The notes: generated by a model from the sequence alone, not told the origin. 9,649 nucleotides of DNA from Fibrobacteria bacterium GUT77 (GCA_001462255.1 LIUJ01000196.1:1-9649), one strand, 5' to 3'. Positions 1 to 7,424 are shown, numbered from the stretch's first letter. Made by a program: numbers and translations.

Positions 1-663
1 GGCGAACGGACGCGCCAAGGCGCCTGTCGCCTTGTTCGTCAACACCGGCGTGTCGATCTCCGTGAAACCGTTATTATCCAAAAAATTTCTTATGGTGCGG
101 ATGATCTTGGTCCGGCACATAAACCGCTCCCGCGACTCCGGGGACATAATCAAATCCAAGTAGCGGCGGCGTAGCCTCAACTCCGGGTCGGTTAGCCCGT
201 GGTGCTTCTCCGGCAACGGCCGCAACGTCTTAGACAAGAAGGTAAAGGATTTTACGCTGACCGTTTTCTCCCCGGTTTTGGTGGTGACCATCTCGCCCTC
301 CACCCCGACGAAGTCCCCTATGTCGACCAAATTCTTGAATCGGTCGAAGGCGTCTCCCAGTACGTTCTTCTGTATGGAAAACTGTATCTTACCGCCGATG
401 TCATAGAGTTGGCCGAAAGCGAGTTTCCCAAAATACCGGAGGGAAACGACGCGCCCAGCGACGCGGACGCCGCCCGTCCCGTCCGGAAGCCCTGCGGCCT
501 CGGCTATCGTATGGCTGCGCTCAAAGCGCTCGGCGTAGGGGTGAAACCCGGCCTCGCGTATCTGCGGTATCTTGTCTATGCGCACCCGCATCTGCTCGTT
601 CGCGCCCAACTCGGCTGTTGCGGACGCGGCGTCGTCCGTCGCCGGTTCTTTTTTTGATTCCAC
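1..663 (-). CDS. lysS: Lysyl-tRNA synthetase, class II (5' part, runs off the window)
   Basis: This class II aminoacyl-tRNA synthetase charges tRNA-Lys with lysine in the cytoplasm. Only the first 221 codons are present; the frame is open to base 1. A variable N-terminal extension (about 1-25) precedes the OB-fold anticodon-binding domain (about 60-145). Next come the family hallmark PLPEKHHGLTDPE near 149-161, the RRRYLDLI segment at 165-172, and the start of the catalytic domain, with motif 1 (FTEIDTPVL, about 200-208) and the GALARPF segment at 214-220. The start is GTG at 663. An in-frame TAA lies two codons upstream, and AAAGGAA at 673-679 sits 9 bases before the GTG, so a longer start is excluded. 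An internal ATG at residue 25 would cut into the N-terminal region and has weaker support. The gene lies about 97 bp downstream of pcrA on the same strand. The assignment is firm from the motifs; the missing half holds catalytic motifs 2 and 3. Confidence 0.95.
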   Translation of the reverse strand, partial: MESKKEPATDDAASATAELGANEQMRVRIDKIPQIREAGFHPYAERFERSHTIAEAAGLPDGTGGVRVAGRVVSLRYFGKLAFGQLYDIGGKIQFSIQKNVLGDAFDRFKNLVDIGDFVGVEGEMVTTKTGEKTVSVKSFTFLSKTLRPLPEKHHGLTDPELRLRRRYLDLIMSPESRERFMCRTKIIRTIRNFLDNNGFTEIDTPVLTNKATGALARPFA

Positions 664-672
664 TTTTTACCG

Positions 673-679
673 TTCCTTT
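673..679 (-). promoter_or_regulatory. Ribosome binding site of lysS (decides the GTG start)
   Basis: AAAGGAA on the minus strand, 9 bases upstream of the GTG at 663. It matters because the gene has no ATG at this position and an in-frame stop lies just upstream. Confidence 0.7.
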
Positions 680-702
680 ATGAATCAATTAATACAACGT
701 TT

Positions 703-730
703 ATTGATATATAAAAATTTACATCTCCGA
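703..730 (-). promoter_or_regulatory. Possible lysS promoter
   Basis: In the 97-bp AT-rich gap between pcrA and lysS the minus strand reads TTGTCG, a 16-base spacer, then TATATC, roughly 40 bases upstream of the lysS start. Both hexamers are imperfect matches to sigma-70 elements. AT-rich DNA offers many such matches, so this is tentative. I see no convincing terminator after pcrA, so read-through into lysS is also possible. Confidence 0.25.
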
Positions 731-759
731 CAACCGCAAAATCAATATATGACTTCAAA

Positions 760-3108
760 TTATTCCAGTTTCGCGAATTTGGCCAAAAGCTTCCTCCTGA
801 CGCCGTCGTTGAACAACACCGTCAGCTTTGTGTCGGGGCCCAAGCCGCTGATGCTCACTATTTTACCCTGCCCGAAGGTTTTGTGGGTAACGGCTTGCCC
901 CATGCGGTATTGCGGCTCGCTCTCTTGGGAAAACTCGTTGTACTTGGGCGCCGTCGGGCGACTCGACGACGGCGGTGCTTTATCGATATTGACTGACACC
1001 CTTCCTTTATTTATTGATATCGACGATGATGATCCCACCCTGTCGTTACAGCCTATACCGCCTGTGCCGAACGACGCGCGTCTACCCGCGTTAATCGGTG
1101 TCCGCGACGCGCCGTCGCCGTCGTCAAAACCGCCGAACATTGCCCCCGCGCCGAAGTATCCGGCGTGATTGTAAAATTGATACAACGACTCCGGTACGTC
1201 GGCTATAAAACGCGACGGGTCACTGGGCACTATGCTACCGAAGCGGAAGCGTCTCTCGGCGTAGGAGCACTCAAGCAGTTCCCTCGCCCGAGTGCTACCT
1301 ACGTAAAACAAGCGCCGCTCTTCTTCCACCTTGGACTCGTCGTACATCACTTGACGCGATGGGATGATACCGTCCTCAACGCCCACTAAGAATACTGCGC
1401 GAAACTCCAAACCCTTGGCGCTGTGCAACGTCATGAAGTTTACGGCGCCCTCCTCGCGGTTCCAACCGTCCACGTCGCCGGCGAGCGATACCTCCTCAAG
1501 AAAGGTCGAGAGCGTGCCTTCGGCGTTCTCCTCCCGCCACGCGGCCATAGCGTTCATGAGTTCGTTCACGTTTTCCACCCGCGCCGCCTCCTCTTCCGAC
1601 ACGGAAGCGCGCTCGGTCAGCATATCCATGTAACCGCTCTCTTTAAGCATATCCCTCAACAGATCGGCGGGGTTCACATCGGTATTCATCAATTCAATAA
1701 GCAACGAATACAACTCCCGCAAATCGGCGAAACCCTTCTTGTAGCGGACATTCATCCCCTCGGCCTCGCCGGACAAGACGGCTTGCAACGGCGACACGCC
1801 CCTCTCCTTAGCCAATGCGGCGAGCGCCACCATCGCCTTGTCGCCCAAGCCTCTGGCGGGAACGTTTGCTATGCGTTCAAAGCTTACGCCGTCCTTTGGG
1901 TTTACGAGCAACCGCAGGTAGGCCATGCAATCCTTAACCTCCGCCCGCTCGTAGAAACTCGTACCGCCCACCAAAACGTAGGGAACGCGCCTCTTTCGGA
2001 AAGACTCCTCAAAGACGCGCGACTGGGCGTTCGTTCTAAAGAGCACGGCCACCTCCGTCCCGGCCATTTTCCGCAACAGACCCTCGCACTCTACCGCGAC
2101 GTGCTCCGCCTCTTGGCGGTCATCCCGAAAACGGCATATCTTAACCGGCGCCCCCTCCGCCACGCTCGTCCACAACTCTTTGCGGGCGCGTACCAAGTTC
2201 GGCTTCACGGCGGCGTTCGCGAACTTCAATATCGCGCTCGTCGACCGGTAGTTTTCCTCCAACTTGAACACCTTCGTACCCGAAAAAGCGTTCTCAAACG
2301 TCAAAATGTTCTCAATCTTCGCGCCGCGCCAACCGTAAATGCTTTGATCGTCGTCGCCCACGGCGAATATCTTACCGTGACCTTTGGAGAGCAGCTGAAC
2401 CAAGTAAAACTGCGCCTTGTTCGTGTCCTGGTACTCGTCGACCAGCACGTAGCGGAATTGATCCTGATACTTGGCGAGAATTTGTTCGTTGGCGCGGAGC
2501 ATATACACGGCGTTGCTGATGAGGTCGTCAAAATCCATAGCCTGTTGCTCCCGTAACGCCTTTTGGTACAAGCCGTAGGCGGCGGCCGCCTCGCGTTCCC
2601 ACATACCGGACGCCCGCGCCTCGCATTCGCTCGGAGTAAGGCACAGCGACTTGCGCGACGATATCGCGGACAGCATCGCCTTGGGCGTTGTCGTCTTTTC
2701 GTCGATTTTGAGGGCGGCCAAGACCTTCTTCACAACGGAGAGCTGATCGCTCGTGTCATAGATGGTGAAACCCGGCGGATAGCCGATCGCCTCCGCCTCG
2801 CGCCGCAGTATCTTGGCGCAAAGGGAGTGAAACGTGCCTATCCACAACCCGCTAACCGGCACGGAGACAAACCGCTCTACCCGTTCCCGCATCTCACGGG
2901 CGGCCTTGTTGGTGAACGTGGCGGCGAATATTTGGTACGGACGGTAACCCTGATCTATAAGATAGGCGATCTTTGCCGTAAGCACGCGGGTCTTACCCGT
3001 TCCGGCGCCGGCAAAGACCAACTCCGGCCCGTCGATATAGGCGACGGCGGTGCGCTGAATGTCGTTTAACACTAAGGTATCTAAAATAGAGCTTTTATCG
3101 TTAGCCAT
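760..3108 (-). CDS. pcrA: ATP-dependent 3'-5' DNA helicase, PcrA/UvrD family (SF1A)
   Basis: An SF1A helicase that unwinds DNA in repair, replication restart and transcription-coupled repair. The motifs appear in order: Q-motif region (LNDIQRTAV, about 14-22), Walker A AGAGTGKT (33-40), Ia (ATFTNKAA, 63-70), GTFHSL (91-96), MDFDDLI (191-197), motif II VDEYQD (223-228), motif III GDDDQSIYGWRG (251-262), motif IV EENYRST (284-290), motif V with TLHSAKGLEF (about 560-569) and motif VI RRLFYVGSTRA (about 598-608). A Gly/Ser/Asp-rich linker of about 80 residues (649-730) leads to a C-terminal module ending HKTFGQGKIVSISG...KLLAKFAKLE (about 731-782). That is the Tudor-like RNA-polymerase-binding tail of PcrA/UvrD. 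At 782 residues it is slightly long for the family, the excess being the linker. The ATG at 3108 has only a weak upstream GGA, but residue 1 fits the family N-terminus. UvrD is the alternative name; the tail and motif spelling favour PcrA-type. Confidence 0.95.
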   Translation of the reverse strand: MANDKSSILDTLVLNDIQRTAVAYIDGPELVFAGAGTGKTRVLTAKIAYLIDQGYRPYQIFAATFTNKAAREMRERVERFVSVPVSGLWIGTFHSLCAKILRREAEAIGYPPGFTIYDTSDQLSVVKKVLAALKIDEKTTTPKAMLSAISSRKSLCLTPSECEARASGMWEREAAAAYGLYQKALREQQAMDFDDLISNAVYMLRANEQILAKYQDQFRYVLVDEYQDTNKAQFYLVQLLSKGHGKIFAVGDDDQSIYGWRGAKIENILTFENAFSGTKVFKLEENYRSTSAILKFANAAVKPNLVRARKELWTSVAEGAPVKICRFRDDRQEAEHVAVECEGLLRKMAGTEVAVLFRTNAQSRVFEESFRKRRVPYVLVGGTSFYERAEVKDCMAYLRLLVNPKDGVSFERIANVPARGLGDKAMVALAALAKERGVSPLQAVLSGEAEGMNVRYKKGFADLRELYSLLIELMNTDVNPADLLRDMLKESGYMDMLTERASVSEEEAARVENVNELMNAMAAWREENAEGTLSTFLEEVSLAGDVDGWNREEGAVNFMTLHSAKGLEFRAVFLVGVEDGIIPSRQVMYDESKVEEERRLFYVGSTRARELLECSYAERRFRFGSIVPSDPSRFIADVPESLYQFYNHAGYFGAGAMFGGFDDGDGASRTPINAGRRASFGTGGIGCNDRVGSSSSISINKGRVSVNIDKAPPSSSRPTAPKYNEFSQESEPQYRMGQAVTHKTFGQGKIVSISGLGPDTKLTVLFNDGVRRKLLAKFAKLE

Positions 3109-3162
3109 TGATAATCCGTAAATAAGTTTTTACAACAACATCAAGAATCCGTTTTCATACGC

Positions 3163-3861
3163 TCAATCGCTCTTTTTTAAGGAACTCGGAAATCGGAACA
3201 TACACAACGTTTTAAATATCATAATCAAACTTTCTGAAGTAAAACTTCTACCGAACAGATATTTCATGTCTTCAAAAAAAACTCTACACTCCGCCGACTT
3301 ATTGAATTCCTCCAAATCTTTAACGGAAAAATCAGAACAAATACACACGGCATAGTAAACCGCGAAGACTTCATTTATAAACGGCGCCGGATTTTCAGAC
3401 AATACTTTCGGTATAATAGGACGAAATTTCACAATGTTATTAGCCATAAGCCCCGCAATCTTAGGCAACTGCATCGTTTCGCATTTATAGCGTTTTTTCA
3501 AAACGGCAACATCGTCAACATACGTACAAACGATTTTGTTAAGCGCGTGCGAATCCAATCCGTACTTATCAGCTTCGGGTATTTTTTTACGGTACGTTTC
3601 AAATGTTTTTGCAAGAGTTATTACCCTTTTGTATTTCATTGCAACTACCGAGACATATTTTTCAAAAAAGGCAACGTCTTGATTGTCGTTACCAACGCCG
3701 GCGCAATAAAGCGTATAGAAAAATTTTTCGTTTTCCTCTTCAGCCCGCAATTCTTGAACCAATAAATAAACTTCGTTTTTTTTACCCGCCTTGTCGGCAA
3801 CCGCTATTTTTTGTTTCAAAGCCGTCATTTTCGTACTCATACTTTTGAATTTTCTGTCCAT
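3163..3861 (-). CDS. Hypothetical basic protein (232 aa), second gene of an AT-rich pair
   Basis: I do not recognise this protein. It is predicted soluble and mostly helical: no signal peptide and no clear membrane segment. The first ~45 residues are lysine- and glutamate-rich and could form an amphipathic helix or coiled coil (KQKIAVADKAGKKNE, LRAEEENEKFF). Lys+Arg exceed Asp+Glu by about nine by my count, so it is basic. Seven cysteines are scattered at 53, 112, 127, 173, 175, 192 and 220, without CxxC spacing, so a zinc site is not evident. The ATG at 3861 lies 8 bases after the stop of the 75-residue gene. GGAGG at 3875-3879, inside the last codons of that gene, is its probable Shine-Dalgarno, though 13 bases away; translational coupling is likely. 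ATG at residue 8 is a weaker alternative. Sampled 60-base rows are only about 32-37% GC, against about 67% in a sampled pcrA row, which suggests acquired DNA. Confidence 0.8.
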   Translation of the reverse strand: MDRKFKSMSTKMTALKQKIAVADKAGKKNEVYLLVQELRAEEENEKFFYTLYCAGVGNDNQDVAFFEKYVSVVAMKYKRVITLAKTFETYRKKIPEADKYGLDSHALNKIVCTYVDDVAVLKKRYKCETMQLPKIAGLMANNIVKFRPIIPKVLSENPAPFINEVFAVYYAVCICSDFSVKDLEEFNKSAECRVFFEDMKYLFGRSFTSESLIMIFKTLCMFRFPSSLKKSD

Positions 3862-3869
3862 GGCCTCTA

Positions 3870-4097
3870 CTAAACCTCCGATGATGTAGCAAACACCAAA
3901 TCACGAATAACGCCAAAATCGAACTTTTCCGCCGCCGCAACAGGTCCAGAAACCGTGGAATAATCAGATTCATTCGCCGGTGGTTTAATTAGCGGATTTT
4001 GGGTATTTTTTATGACCTCGTAGAGATCGTCATACGTAAATCCCGCAATCTCCGTATTGCCGTCACCGCTTCCGGCGGCGTTTATCTTTACAGTCAT
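3870..4097 (-). CDS. Hypothetical small acidic protein (75 aa), first gene of an AT-rich pair
   Basis: I do not recognise this protein. It starts MTVKINAAGSGDG, a short strand plus a Gly/Ser-rich stretch. A central part follows (FTYDDLYEVIKN, residues ~20-31), then a Pro/Asn-rich segment (NPLIKPPANE), and it ends in a hydrophobic-acidic tail (FDFGVIRDLVFATSSEV). It has 11 acidic and 5 basic residues, no signal peptide, no membrane helix and no cysteine. The ATG at 4097 is chosen because GAGGGG at 4104-4109 sits 6 bases upstream. The frame stays open to an ATG at 4151, which would add 18 residues but lacks a comparable ribosome binding site. Its stop is 8 bases before the 232-residue gene, so the two form one translational unit. 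The acidic-small/basic-larger arrangement would fit an antitoxin/toxin, immunity/effector or chaperone/client pair, but nothing in the sequence selects among these. Confidence 0.7.
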   Translation of the reverse strand: MTVKINAAGSGDGNTEIAGFTYDDLYEVIKNTQNPLIKPPANESDYSTVSGPVAAAEKFDFGVIRDLVFATSSEV

Positions 4098-4275
4098 AAC
4101 TTGCCCCTCTATAAAAATATTTGACGATTTTTTAGGAATCGGTTCCCACAAAAAATTTTTTAGTTATATAAATTAATATATCTATTTTATACTTACCGCG
4201 CAAATATTCATTTTTTTATACCGCTAACACCATTGTAAATCGCAAACCATAACCCCGTAGATCTCAACGCAAACC
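4098..4275. other. AT-rich intergenic spacer between the PilB-type ATPase gene and the small-gene pair
   Basis: About 178 bases, very AT-rich near 4140-4220, including the self-complementary run of six A and six T at about 4151-4162. It is the natural site for a promoter of the 75/232-residue pair. On the minus strand TTGCGC followed after 17 bases by GATATA is a possible but poor sigma-70 match. An 8-base direct repeat, cgcaaacc, occurs at 4241-4248 and 4268-4275 with a 27-base period. I see no convincing intrinsic terminator for the ATPase gene, so read-through is possible. Confidence 0.45.
4104..4109 (-). promoter_or_regulatory. Ribosome binding site of the 75-residue protein (decides start)
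   Basis: GAGGGG on the minus strand with a 6-base spacer to the ATG at 4097. This favours the shorter start over the ATG at 4151. Confidence 0.65.
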
Positions 4276-6168
4276 CTAATCGTCCTGCGTTGAACTCAAA
4301 ACCTGCTCTATCGTCGTTGACCCGTCCAACACTTTCTTCAACCCGTCCCTGCGCAATGAATCGTAATTACCCCTCCTTAGCGCGTAGTGCTTGATCTGCT
4401 CCGACGGCAGGCGCTTTATTACCATGTTGTTGATCTCCTCGTCGGGAACCAAAAATTCGTATAAACCCATACGGCCTTTGAAGCCGGTGTTGTTGCAGAT
4501 CTTGCAACCCTTGTTTCTATAAAACTTGAGCCCCGGACGCAAACCCAACTTTTGCAACAGCATCGGATCGGGATCGTACTGTTCCTTGCACTTGCAAAGT
4601 TTTCTCACAAGGCGTTGCGCCAAAATGCCTATAACGGAGGAGGTAATAAGGAACGGTTCTATTCCCATATCCAAAAGGCGCGTGTAGGCGCTCGGAGAGT
4701 CGTTGGTGTGTAGCGTGGAGAATACCAAGTGGCCCGTTAACGCGGCCTGGATGGCCATTTGACAGGTCTCGGCGTCGCGCATCTCACCGATCATCACCAC
4801 GTCGGGGTCTTGGCGAAGGATGGAGCGCATGCCGGCGGCGAAGGTAAATCCGGCCAGCGGGTTTATCTGCCCCTGCGCCACGCCGTCCAAGTTGAACTCG
4901 ACCGGGTCTTCCATGGTAATGATGTTTATGGATACGTCGTTGATCCTCTTTAAGGCGGCGTAGAGCGTGGAGCTCTTACCGCTACCGGTCGGGCCGGTGA
5001 CGAGCAGGATGCCGTCGGGTTTTTCGATTACCTCCTCAAACATCTCCTTGGTCTTGGGCAGGAAGCCGAGCATGTCTATGGATATGTTCATGGACTGCGG
5101 GTCTAAGATACGCATAACGATCTTCTCGTTGACGCCGCGTAGCCGCGTCATAACCGGAAAGATGGAGACGCGGAGGTCTATTTCGCGCCCCTGCGCCCTA
5201 ATCCTGAAGCGGCCGTCCTGCGGCTTGCGCTTCTCCGCGATATCCATGCCGGCCATAATCTTTAGGCGCGATGTGATTTGCGCCCGCATGGCGAGCGGAA
5301 TGGGGGCCTGCTCCACCAAATCGCCGTCTATCCTATAACGCAAACGCGTGTAGCTCTCTAATGGTTCTATGTGTATATCGGAAGCGCCGGAGCTTATTGC
5401 CTGCGTTACTATAAGGTTTACGAGTTTTACGACCTGCGCCCCCTCCTCGTCCGTAAGCGACGTAGCCTCGGAGTCGTCCTGCGCCTTGACGACCTCCAAC
5501 TCCCCCTGGGAGGCCACGTTGCTTAGCAACTGGCTCATCTCCTCGCTGGCGGAGGCATAGTTCTTCTCAATGGCCGTCATGATACTCTTCTCGGTGGCGA
5601 GCACCGGATCGATCTCCTTGCCGGTCTTGAACTTTAGGTGATCGATCACCCGCAGGTTGGTCGGGTCGACCATAGCCACGGTAAGCACGCCGTTGCGCTC
5701 AAAGAGGGGAATCACCTTGTAGCGACGCGCCATATCCTCCGGTATGCACTTGACAAGACTCGCCGAAAAGTTGAACTGTTGCAACACCACGTGCTGTATG
5801 TCGAGCTGGGCGCTAAGAACGTCGATAAGCTTGGGTTCGCTTATGAAACCAAGTTTGACGAGGCACTTGCCCAAAAGTTGCTTGGAGGTCTTTTGCTCGG
5901 CAAGCCCCTTCTCAAGCTGATCCGGCGTGATGAAACCCTGTTCGACGAGTATCTCGCCTATGCGCTTCCGTTGTTGCAAATGTATTTGCTCGCCTAAAAC
6001 CGCGGTAAGATCGTCGTTGGAGATGAAACGCATTTGGACTAACGTGGAACCCAAGCTCAGGCCGTTGCGACGACACTCGCGGAGCGCGATGAGCAACTGC
6101 TCCTCGGTAATCAAACCTTGGGAGAGGAGAACTTCGCCCAATTTTTTATATCGTTTTTCCGCCATCAT
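4276..6168 (-). CDS. GspE/PilB-family type II secretion / type IV pilus assembly ATPase with two MshEN-like N-terminal domains
   Basis: A hexameric cytoplasmic ATPase of the secretion superfamily that powers pilin or pseudopilin assembly at the inner membrane. The N-terminus holds two MshEN-like units. The first is about residues 8-62 (KLGEVLLSQGLITEEQL, then LGSTLVQMRFIS); the second is about 69-123 (RIGEILVEQGFITPDQL, then LGKCLVKLGFIS). A GspE_N-type region continues to about 205. A charged linker (207-242) leads to the ATPase: Walker A GPTGSGKS (392-399), Asp box ITMEDPVEF (417-425), Walker B DPDVVMIGEMRD (454-465) and His box GHLVFSTLHTND (479-490). A four-cysteine zinc site lies at C525, C527, C555 and C558. 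All catalytic elements are intact, and 630 residues is slightly long because of the doubled N-terminal module. Whether it serves pili (PilB) or a type II system (GspE) cannot be told here, since no pilin, secretin or PilC gene is visible. The start is ATG at 6168 with GGGGA about 10 bases upstream; the adjacent second ATG is equally possible. Confidence 0.93.
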   Translation of the reverse strand: MMAEKRYKKLGEVLLSQGLITEEQLLIALRECRRNGLSLGSTLVQMRFISNDDLTAVLGEQIHLQQRKRIGEILVEQGFITPDQLEKGLAEQKTSKQLLGKCLVKLGFISEPKLIDVLSAQLDIQHVVLQQFNFSASLVKCIPEDMARRYKVIPLFERNGVLTVAMVDPTNLRVIDHLKFKTGKEIDPVLATEKSIMTAIEKNYASASEEMSQLLSNVASQGELEVVKAQDDSEATSLTDEEGAQVVKLVNLIVTQAISSGASDIHIEPLESYTRLRYRIDGDLVEQAPIPLAMRAQITSRLKIMAGMDIAEKRKPQDGRFRIRAQGREIDLRVSIFPVMTRLRGVNEKIVMRILDPQSMNISIDMLGFLPKTKEMFEEVIEKPDGILLVTGPTGSGKSSTLYAALKRINDVSINIITMEDPVEFNLDGVAQGQINPLAGFTFAAGMRSILRQDPDVVMIGEMRDAETCQMAIQAALTGHLVFSTLHTNDSPSAYTRLLDMGIEPFLITSSVIGILAQRLVRKLCKCKEQYDPDPMLLQKLGLRPGLKFYRNKGCKICNNTGFKGRMGLYEFLVPDEEINNMVIKRLPSEQIKHYALRRGNYDSLRRDGLKKVLDGSTTIEQVLSSTQDD

Positions 6169-6187
6169 AGTAGTTTAGTCCCCAATA

Positions 6188-7396
6188 TCAAAATCCTTGT
6201 AGTCCACAACATCTTGTACAAACGGGCATTAGCCCTTTTTTCATCTCGGCTCGGAATTTTTTGAACTCGGACCCGTTCCATATATCATAAAAATTTTTCT
6301 CATTTATATTGCCCGCCGTGAAATCTTGGTAATCGCGACAGGGGGTTACGCGACCGTCGGGAGATACTTCGGCCGTATAGTAAATGCTCTCGCATTTGGG
6401 GTAGCCGCAATGCCACGTGTGGTCGTTATAGTAACGCTTGATCTGCGCCTCTTTTTCTATGTCCGGAAAGAATTGCGGGACGCAAACCTTGCCTTTCGAC
6501 ATCGCTTTAATCCGCTTTAACTGCTCGGCGGTGACCTTGGGGTCTACGTCGTTGAAACAACTCTTCAGGTACCCGAGGTGGTTCTTAGGCCTGTGGCCGA
6601 AACGCGTTTCAAAGACCTTTTCGTGCGCGGCGGCGCGCTCCTCGGTGATGAACCACCCGAAGTAGAAAGGGTGGAGTTGCGCCTTATCCAATACCAACTT
6701 GTGTATATCCGCGAGACGCGAGTAGTTGGCGTTGGATATTACGGTAATGGGTATCACCATAGGGTACTTCAGACCCTTCCGCGCTTTAATCTCCTTTACT
6801 TTATCCATTACGGCCATAGTCTTTTCGAAATTGTCGGACGCGCCGCCGCCGGCCGGGGCGCGCATAATGTTTTGAGATGCGCCGTCCCACCCGTCTAAAC
6901 TTAGGAATAATATAGATAGGGCGCCGGTGTCTATAAGACCCTCGATTATCCTATCCAAATCCTGCGCATTCGTGACTATAGAGCCGCGCAACTTGTGCTT
7001 GGCAAGTTCTTGAAATAGGGGTAGCAACGGCTTCCACATGGTAGGCTCGCCGCCCCACACGTAGTAGAACGGCTTGTCGCGACGCGTCTCGAAGACCACG
7101 CGCTTCACTACGTCGAAGTCCAACTGCGACAGTTTCTCGCCGCGTTCGAGTTTTTTGCGCAAGTGTCCGTTCTCGCCCCACTGCCCGCACGACCCGCAAC
7201 GGAGGTTGCATACCTCGTTTACCCGTAGCGATATTTGCCCCACCGGAACGTCGGCTCGCGGGTTCCGCGGAAAGAAGTACTTGCGCACTTGTTGCGCGAA
7301 CATCGCCGGTGTCAGCGGGTCTGTAATGGCGGCGGGAAACATCCAGTGCCAAACGAAACTTGCCGGCAACAACGCCTTGCCGTTGAATTTGGACAT
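6188..7396 (-). CDS. Radical SAM protein with C-terminal SPASM/Twitch-type cysteine cluster
   Basis: A radical S-adenosylmethionine enzyme that would cleave SAM through a [4Fe-4S] cluster to start radical chemistry; the substrate is unknown. The cluster motif is CX3CX2C at C63, C67 and C70 (CNLRCGSC, followed by GQWG), and the SAM-contacting GGEPT is at 115-119. The C-terminal region has C335-X12-G-X4-C353, the opening pattern of SPASM/Twitch domains. It is followed by AGNINEKNFYDIWNG (361-375) and a closing CTRCC at 393-397, which can ligate an auxiliary cluster. C305 and C330 are additional. The 402 residues include about 50 before the first strand of the barrel. There is no signal peptide, so it is cytoplasmic. 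The ATG at 7396 has AAGG 5 bases upstream. It starts 28 bases after tRNA-Thr and ends 19 bases before the GspE/PilB-type ATPase gene, so an operon with the latter is likely. Relatives modify peptides or proteins, but I cannot name this subfamily. Confidence 0.88.
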   Translation of the reverse strand: MSKFNGKALLPASFVWHWMFPAAITDPLTPAMFAQQVRKYFFPRNPRADVPVGQISLRVNEVCNLRCGSCGQWGENGHLRKKLERGEKLSQLDFDVVKRVVFETRRDKPFYYVWGGEPTMWKPLLPLFQELAKHKLRGSIVTNAQDLDRIIEGLIDTGALSILFLSLDGWDGASQNIMRAPAGGGASDNFEKTMAVMDKVKEIKARKGLKYPMVIPITVISNANYSRLADIHKLVLDKAQLHPFYFGWFITEERAAAHEKVFETRFGHRPKNHLGYLKSCFNDVDPKVTAEQLKRIKAMSKGKVCVPQFFPDIEKEAQIKRYYNDHTWHCGYPKCESIYYTAEVSPDGRVTPCRDYQDFTAGNINEKNFYDIWNGSEFKKFRAEMKKGLMPVCTRCCGLQGF

Positions 7397-7424
7397 GGGA
7401 ACCTTTTTTTGCGGTTAACATAAA

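Noticed and set aside
199..657. A 152-codon plus-strand frame opposite lysS
   Set aside because: The minus strand encodes an unmistakable LysS N-terminal half over the same bases.
572..1168. A 198-codon plus-strand frame spanning the lysS start and the pcrA 3' end
   Set aside because: It overlaps two well-supported minus-strand genes, has no ribosome binding site I accept, and shows no domain.
1423..2556. A 377-codon open frame on the plus strand opposite pcrA
   Set aside because: It lies wholly antisense to the helicase motifs; its translation is His/Arg/Leu-rich with no recognisable domain, as expected of a shadow in GC-rich coding DNA.
4098..4151. An 18-residue N-terminal extension of the 75-residue protein starting at the ATG at 4151
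   Set aside because: It is open in frame, but the strong GAGGGG site lies inside it, correctly spaced for the later ATG, and the extension looks like AT-rich leader.
6951..7421. A minus-strand frame beginning with ATG at 7421, between the tRNA and the radical SAM gene
   Set aside because: It runs out of frame through the radical SAM cluster motif, and its Arg/Ala-rich translation looks like a frame shadow. The ATG at 7396 is supported by domain content.
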